The notes under the pieces were generated by a model. That model saw only the letters and a list, made by a program, of their open reading frames with translations. It made no database searches and was not told where the DNA came from. Positions 61,265 through 64,000 of a stretch of 64,000 nucleotides of DNA are shown in pieces. Source of the DNA: Halobaculum litoreum (lineage in GTDB: Archaea > Halobacteriota > Halobacteria > Halobacteriales > Haloferacaceae); assembly GCF_030127125.1 (NCBI RefSeq), contig NZ_CP126156.1, positions 1,302,001 to 1,366,000 of the forward strand. The letters run 5' to 3'. Both the position numbers and the translations under genes were made by a program. Each line of letters starts with the position of its first letter. Position 1 is the first letter of the stretch.

Positions 61265-63046
61265 ATGACCGCGCCGGACCCGAGCGACCTCGCCGTGACC
61301 ATCGTCGACGGCTACGTGGACGAGCCGGCGCACTTCGGCGTCCCTCCGTACGTGTCGACGTACCCGCGCTTCACCGCGGGCGCGCTCGTCGACGCGGGCG
61401 TCCCCGAGTCGGGGATCACCTACCACACCATCGACGAACTGCGCGACGACCGCCGCAAGTGGGCCGACGTCGCCGACGCGGACCTGGTGGTGTACGTCGG
61501 CGGGATGACCGTCCCCGGGAAGTACGTCGGCGGCACCCCCGCCGAGCCGGACGAGGTGCGCGAGATCGCGTGGACCGCCGACGGCGTCACCCTGCTGGGC
61601 GGGCCCGTCCGCTTCGGCGTCGGCGAGGAGAACGCCGGCGCCCAGGAGATGCAGCGCGACGACCTCGACTTCGACTTCCTCGCGATGGGCGACGTGGAGG
61701 CCGCCGCCTACGACATCGTCGAGAGCGGGCTGGAGGGGTTCGGCAACCGCATCCGCGACTACGACGAGGTGGCGCGCTGGTCGAGTCTGGGCGCGTTCGT
61801 CGTCGAACAGCACCCGAACCACCCCGACTACCTCATCGCCGAGATGGAGACGTCCCGCGGCTGTGCGTACCGCTGTTCGTTCTGCACGGAGCCGATGTAC
61901 GGCGACCCCGACTTCCGCACCGCGCCCGACGTGGTGTCGGAGGTCGACGCGCTCTCCGACCACGGCGTCCGCCACTTCCGGCTGGGCCGACAGGCCGACA
62001 TCCTCGCGTTCGGCGGCGACGGCGAGGCCCCCAACCCCGACGCGCTCCGCCAACTGTACGGCGGCATCCGCGAGGTGGCGCCGGACCTGCGCACGCTCCA
62101 CCTCGACAACATGAACCCCGTGACGATCACGGACTACCCCGAGGCGTCGCGGGAGGCCATCGAGGTGATCGCCCGCCACAACACGCCGGGCGACACCGCC
62201 GCGTTCGGCCTCGAGTCCGCGGACCCCGAGGTTCGCGAGCGGAACAACCTCCTCGTCAGCGCCGAGGAGTGTCTGGAGGCCGTCCGCGTCGTCAACGAGG
62301 CCGGCGGCTGGCGCCCCGGCGAGTCGCCCGCGGACGCGCCGAGCTTCGGCGACGACGCGCCCCGCAGGCTCCCGAAGCTGCTCCCAGGGATCAACCTCGT
62401 CCACGGGCTGGAGGGGGAGACCGCGGCCACCTTCGAGCACAACAAGGACTTCCTCGACTCGGTGATGGACGAGGGGCTGATGCTCCGCCGGGTGAACGTC
62501 CGGCAGGTGATGGCGTTCGAGGGGACCGAGATGGCCGAGACGGGCGCCCGCCTCGCCCGGGAGCACAAGAAGGAGTTCCAGCAGTACAAACGCGAGGTGC
62601 GCGAGACGGTCGACCGCCCGATGCTCGAGCGCGTGATGCCGACCGGGACGGTCCTCCCGGACGTCTACCTCGAGTACCACGAGGACGGCACCACCTTCGG
62701 CCGACAGCTCGGCACCTACCCCATCCTCGTCGGGATCCCCGGCGAGCACGACCTCGGGCGCACGATGGACGTGGCCGTCGTCGACTGGGGCTACCGCTCG
62801 GTGACGGGCGTCCCGTACCCGCTCGACCTCAACGGCGCGTCGATGCGGGAACTGCGGGCGATCCCGGGCATCGGCTCGTCGGGCGCGGGCGACCTCGTCG
62901 TGAACCGGCCGTACGCCGACGCCGCCGAGGCCGCCGCGGTCGTCGGCGGCGACGCGCACCTCGAACGGTTCGCGGACGCGGGCGTCCCCGGCGTGGACGG
63001 CGACGCCGACTACCCCGGCGCGCCCGCGCCGCGGAGCGCCGACTGA
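61265..63046 (+). CDS. Radical SAM protein (COG1031-type) with C-terminal HhH domain
   Basis: A 593-residue radical SAM enzyme. The N-terminal 170 residues form a Rossmann-like domain (LAVTIVDGYVDEPAHFGVPP, YVGGMTVPGKYVGGTPAEPD). The [4Fe-4S] site is CAYRCSFC (about residue 200), with SRG before it. The SAM-barrel region includes GLESADPEVRERNNLLVSAE. The C-terminal 60 residues form a helix-hairpin-helix unit, MRELRAIPGIGSSGAGDLVV, which usually binds nucleic acid. It is therefore likely to modify RNA or DNA, but its substrate is unknown. The TGATG at its end couples it to an MBL-fold gene. Confidence 0.92.
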   Translation: MTAPDPSDLAVTIVDGYVDEPAHFGVPPYVSTYPRFTAGALVDAGVPESGITYHTIDELRDDRRKWADVADADLVVYVGGMTVPGKYVGGTPAEPDEVREIAWTADGVTLLGGPVRFGVGEENAGAQEMQRDDLDFDFLAMGDVEAAAYDIVESGLEGFGNRIRDYDEVARWSSLGAFVVEQHPNHPDYLIAEMETSRGCAYRCSFCTEPMYGDPDFRTAPDVVSEVDALSDHGVRHFRLGRQADILAFGGDGEAPNPDALRQLYGGIREVAPDLRTLHLDNMNPVTITDYPEASREAIEVIARHNTPGDTAAFGLESADPEVRERNNLLVSAEECLEAVRVVNEAGGWRPGESPADAPSFGDDAPRRLPKLLPGINLVHGLEGETAATFEHNKDFLDSVMDEGLMLRRVNVRQVMAFEGTEMAETGARLAREHKKEFQQYKREVRETVDRPMLERVMPTGTVLPDVYLEYHEDGTTFGRQLGTYPILVGIPGEHDLGRTMDVAVVDWGYRSVTGVPYPLDLNGASMRELRAIPGIGSSGAGDLVVNRPYADAAEAAAVVGGDAHLERFADAGVPGVDGDADYPGAPAPRSAD

Positions 63047-63872
63047 TGGCGGGCGGCGGCGGTGCGGGCGCGGCGGGCGCGGCCGCAACGAGTGGGGCCG
63101 ACACCCACGTCGACCGCTTCTCGGTCCCCGTCGAGACGCGGGCGCCGACGGGCGCGACGAACGCCTACGTCGTCGGCACCCGCGAGACGCTCCTCGTCGA
63201 CCCGGCGGCACGGACGGACACGCTCGACACCGTCGTCCGCGAGAAGGTGGCCGACCACGTCGCCGTCACGCACACCCACCCGGACCACGTCGGCGCAGTC
63301 GCCGACTACGCCGCCGAGACGGGCGCGACCGTCTGGGCGCTGCGCGGTTACGCGGACCGCTTCGCCGACGCGACGGGCGTCGCCCCCGACCGGACGTTCG
63401 TCCCCGGCGACCGCGTCGGCCCGGCGACCGTCGTCGACCTCCCGGGCCACGCGCCCGACGGCGTCGGCTTCGAGACCGGCAACGGCGTGGTCTGCGGCGA
63501 CGCGCCGTCGCCGAGGGTAGCGTCGTCGTCGCGGCGCCGGAGGGCGACATGCGGGCGTACCTGACGACGCTCCGTCGCCTCCACGCCCGCGACCCGCCGG
63601 CGCTGTTCCCCGGCCACGGCCCCCGGATCGACGACCCACGCGGGACGTGCGCGCGGCTGATCGCCCACCGACTCCGCCGGGAGCGGCGCGTCATCGCGGC
63701 CGTCGCCGACGGCGCGCGCGACGTGGACGCGGTGCTGGCGGCGGCGTACGACAAGGACCTCGACGGCGTCCGCGACCTCGCGCGGGCGACCGTCGAGGCG
63801 CACGTCGAGAAGTCGGCGCGGGCCGGCCGCCTCCGGTGGGACCGGGAGAGCGGCCGGGTCGCGCCACGGTGA
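63046..63872 (+). pseudogene. MBL-fold metallo-hydrolase, one frameshift
   Basis: A metallo-beta-lactamase-fold protein of about 275 residues. Metal motif HVAVTHTHPDHVGAV (HxHxDH), then VVDLPGHAPDGVGFETGNGV and CGDA, after which one base is missing near 63501-63505. The next frame gives EGSVVVAAPEGDMRAYLTTL, PPALFPGHGPRIDDPRGTCA (second metal His) and a C-terminal winged-helix-like part (AAVADGARDVDAVLAAAYDK). 827 nt = 3n-1. It starts at 63046 inside the radical SAM stop, so it is translationally coupled and may act on the same substrate. Confidence 0.85.
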
Positions 63873-63880
63873 GGGCCTCG

Positions 63881-64000
63881 TCAGCGGGCGTCCGAGAGCG
63901 CGACGAGACAGTCGGCGTTCACCGACAGCCACGTGGTCGTCAGCGTCTCGTCGTCGGCGCCGTCCGGGTACACCGTACACCGGTCGGGCTCCCCGTCGTA
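63881..64000 (-). CDS. DUF7511-like small protein, N-terminus outside window
   Basis: The 39 visible C-terminal residues, YDGEPDRCTVYPDGADDE followed by TLTTTWLSVNADCLVALSDA and R, match the DUF7511-like pattern also seen in the 63-residue protein at 20898 (TTW-x-x-x-x-AD-x-x-x-x-L-x-D-x-R). Ends at the TGA at 63883-63881. The start lies past base 64000. Convergent with the MBL-fold gene, 8 nt apart. Confidence 0.65.
   Translation of the reverse strand, partial: YDGEPDRCTVYPDGADDETLTTTWLSVNADCLVALSDAR

Overview
The window is from a halophilic archaeon (class Halobacteria). Evidence: very high GC; strongly acidic proteins; an archaeal-type ribosomal super-operon containing eS4, eL19, eL32 and the RNase P protein Rnp1; TATA-box promoters about 25 nt before leaderless ATG/GTG starts; a bacterioruberin (C50 carotenoid) cluster; archaeal GatD; a PGF-CTERM surface protein; and many small haloarchaeal-only proteins. 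From memory, the neighbourhood of the HVO_2523-type zinc finger, crtB, cruF, lyeJ, crtI and adk/DUF106 resembles Haloferax and relatives, so Haloferacales is a tentative inference. There is no rRNA, CRISPR array, transposase or integrase, and the one RNA gene I could identify is tRNA-Gly(GCC).

Layout. 0-5.5 kb: a truncated zinc/cadmium-type P1B ATPase, a thiamine-binding protein, a YihY-like membrane protein, a CBS protein, an amphi-Trp protein. 5.5-20.8 kb: tRNA-Gly, then a head-to-tail run from a SPOUT-type RNA methyltransferase through uL3...uL15 (23 genes, many with 1-8 nt overlaps), a probable terminator, an ABM-domain monooxygenase and secY. 20.9-34.7 kb: an APC transporter fused to two universal-stress domains, prolyl oligopeptidase, an ornithine cyclodeaminase (LOR/SDH type), twin Usp genes, a PGF-CTERM protein, a ZIP-like transporter and a membrane-anchored sulfite-oxidase-like enzyme. 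34.7-42 kb: crtB facing crtI-lyeJ-cruF, an SDR, the EMC3-like DUF106 protein and adenylate kinase. 42-53.7 kb: three tandem two-TM proteins, gatD with a coupled acetyltransferase, an ArsR-type regulator, two divergent DUF1405 proteins, an enolase-superfamily enzyme, a lone MalG-type permease, a CARF-like/wHTH regulator and an SSF symporter with DUF3311. 53.7-64 kb: a GpgS-like glycosyltransferase, a Nudix CoA pyrophosphatase, twin tiny TM proteins, a small cluster (barrel-like protein, creatininase family, FAD oxidase), Hsp20 with a zinc-ribbon protein, DUF429, and a radical SAM gene coupled to an MBL-fold gene.

A feature that affects reading of the whole window: eleven genes carry twelve one-base shifts, most of them in or next to G/C runs. 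One of the eleven is the core RNase P protein gene rnp1. This pattern points to indel errors in the sequence rather than mass gene decay, and I annotate these genes as their full, shift-corrected extents.

I found no dense defence island. The best candidates for undescribed biology are modest: the twin 46/55-aa TM proteins, the triple two-TM array, the CARF-like regulator behind a symporter, the APC-Usp operon with a 36-aa coupled leader, the 13-aa leader ORF before the creatininase cluster, and overlapping hairpins at 26.36 kb.
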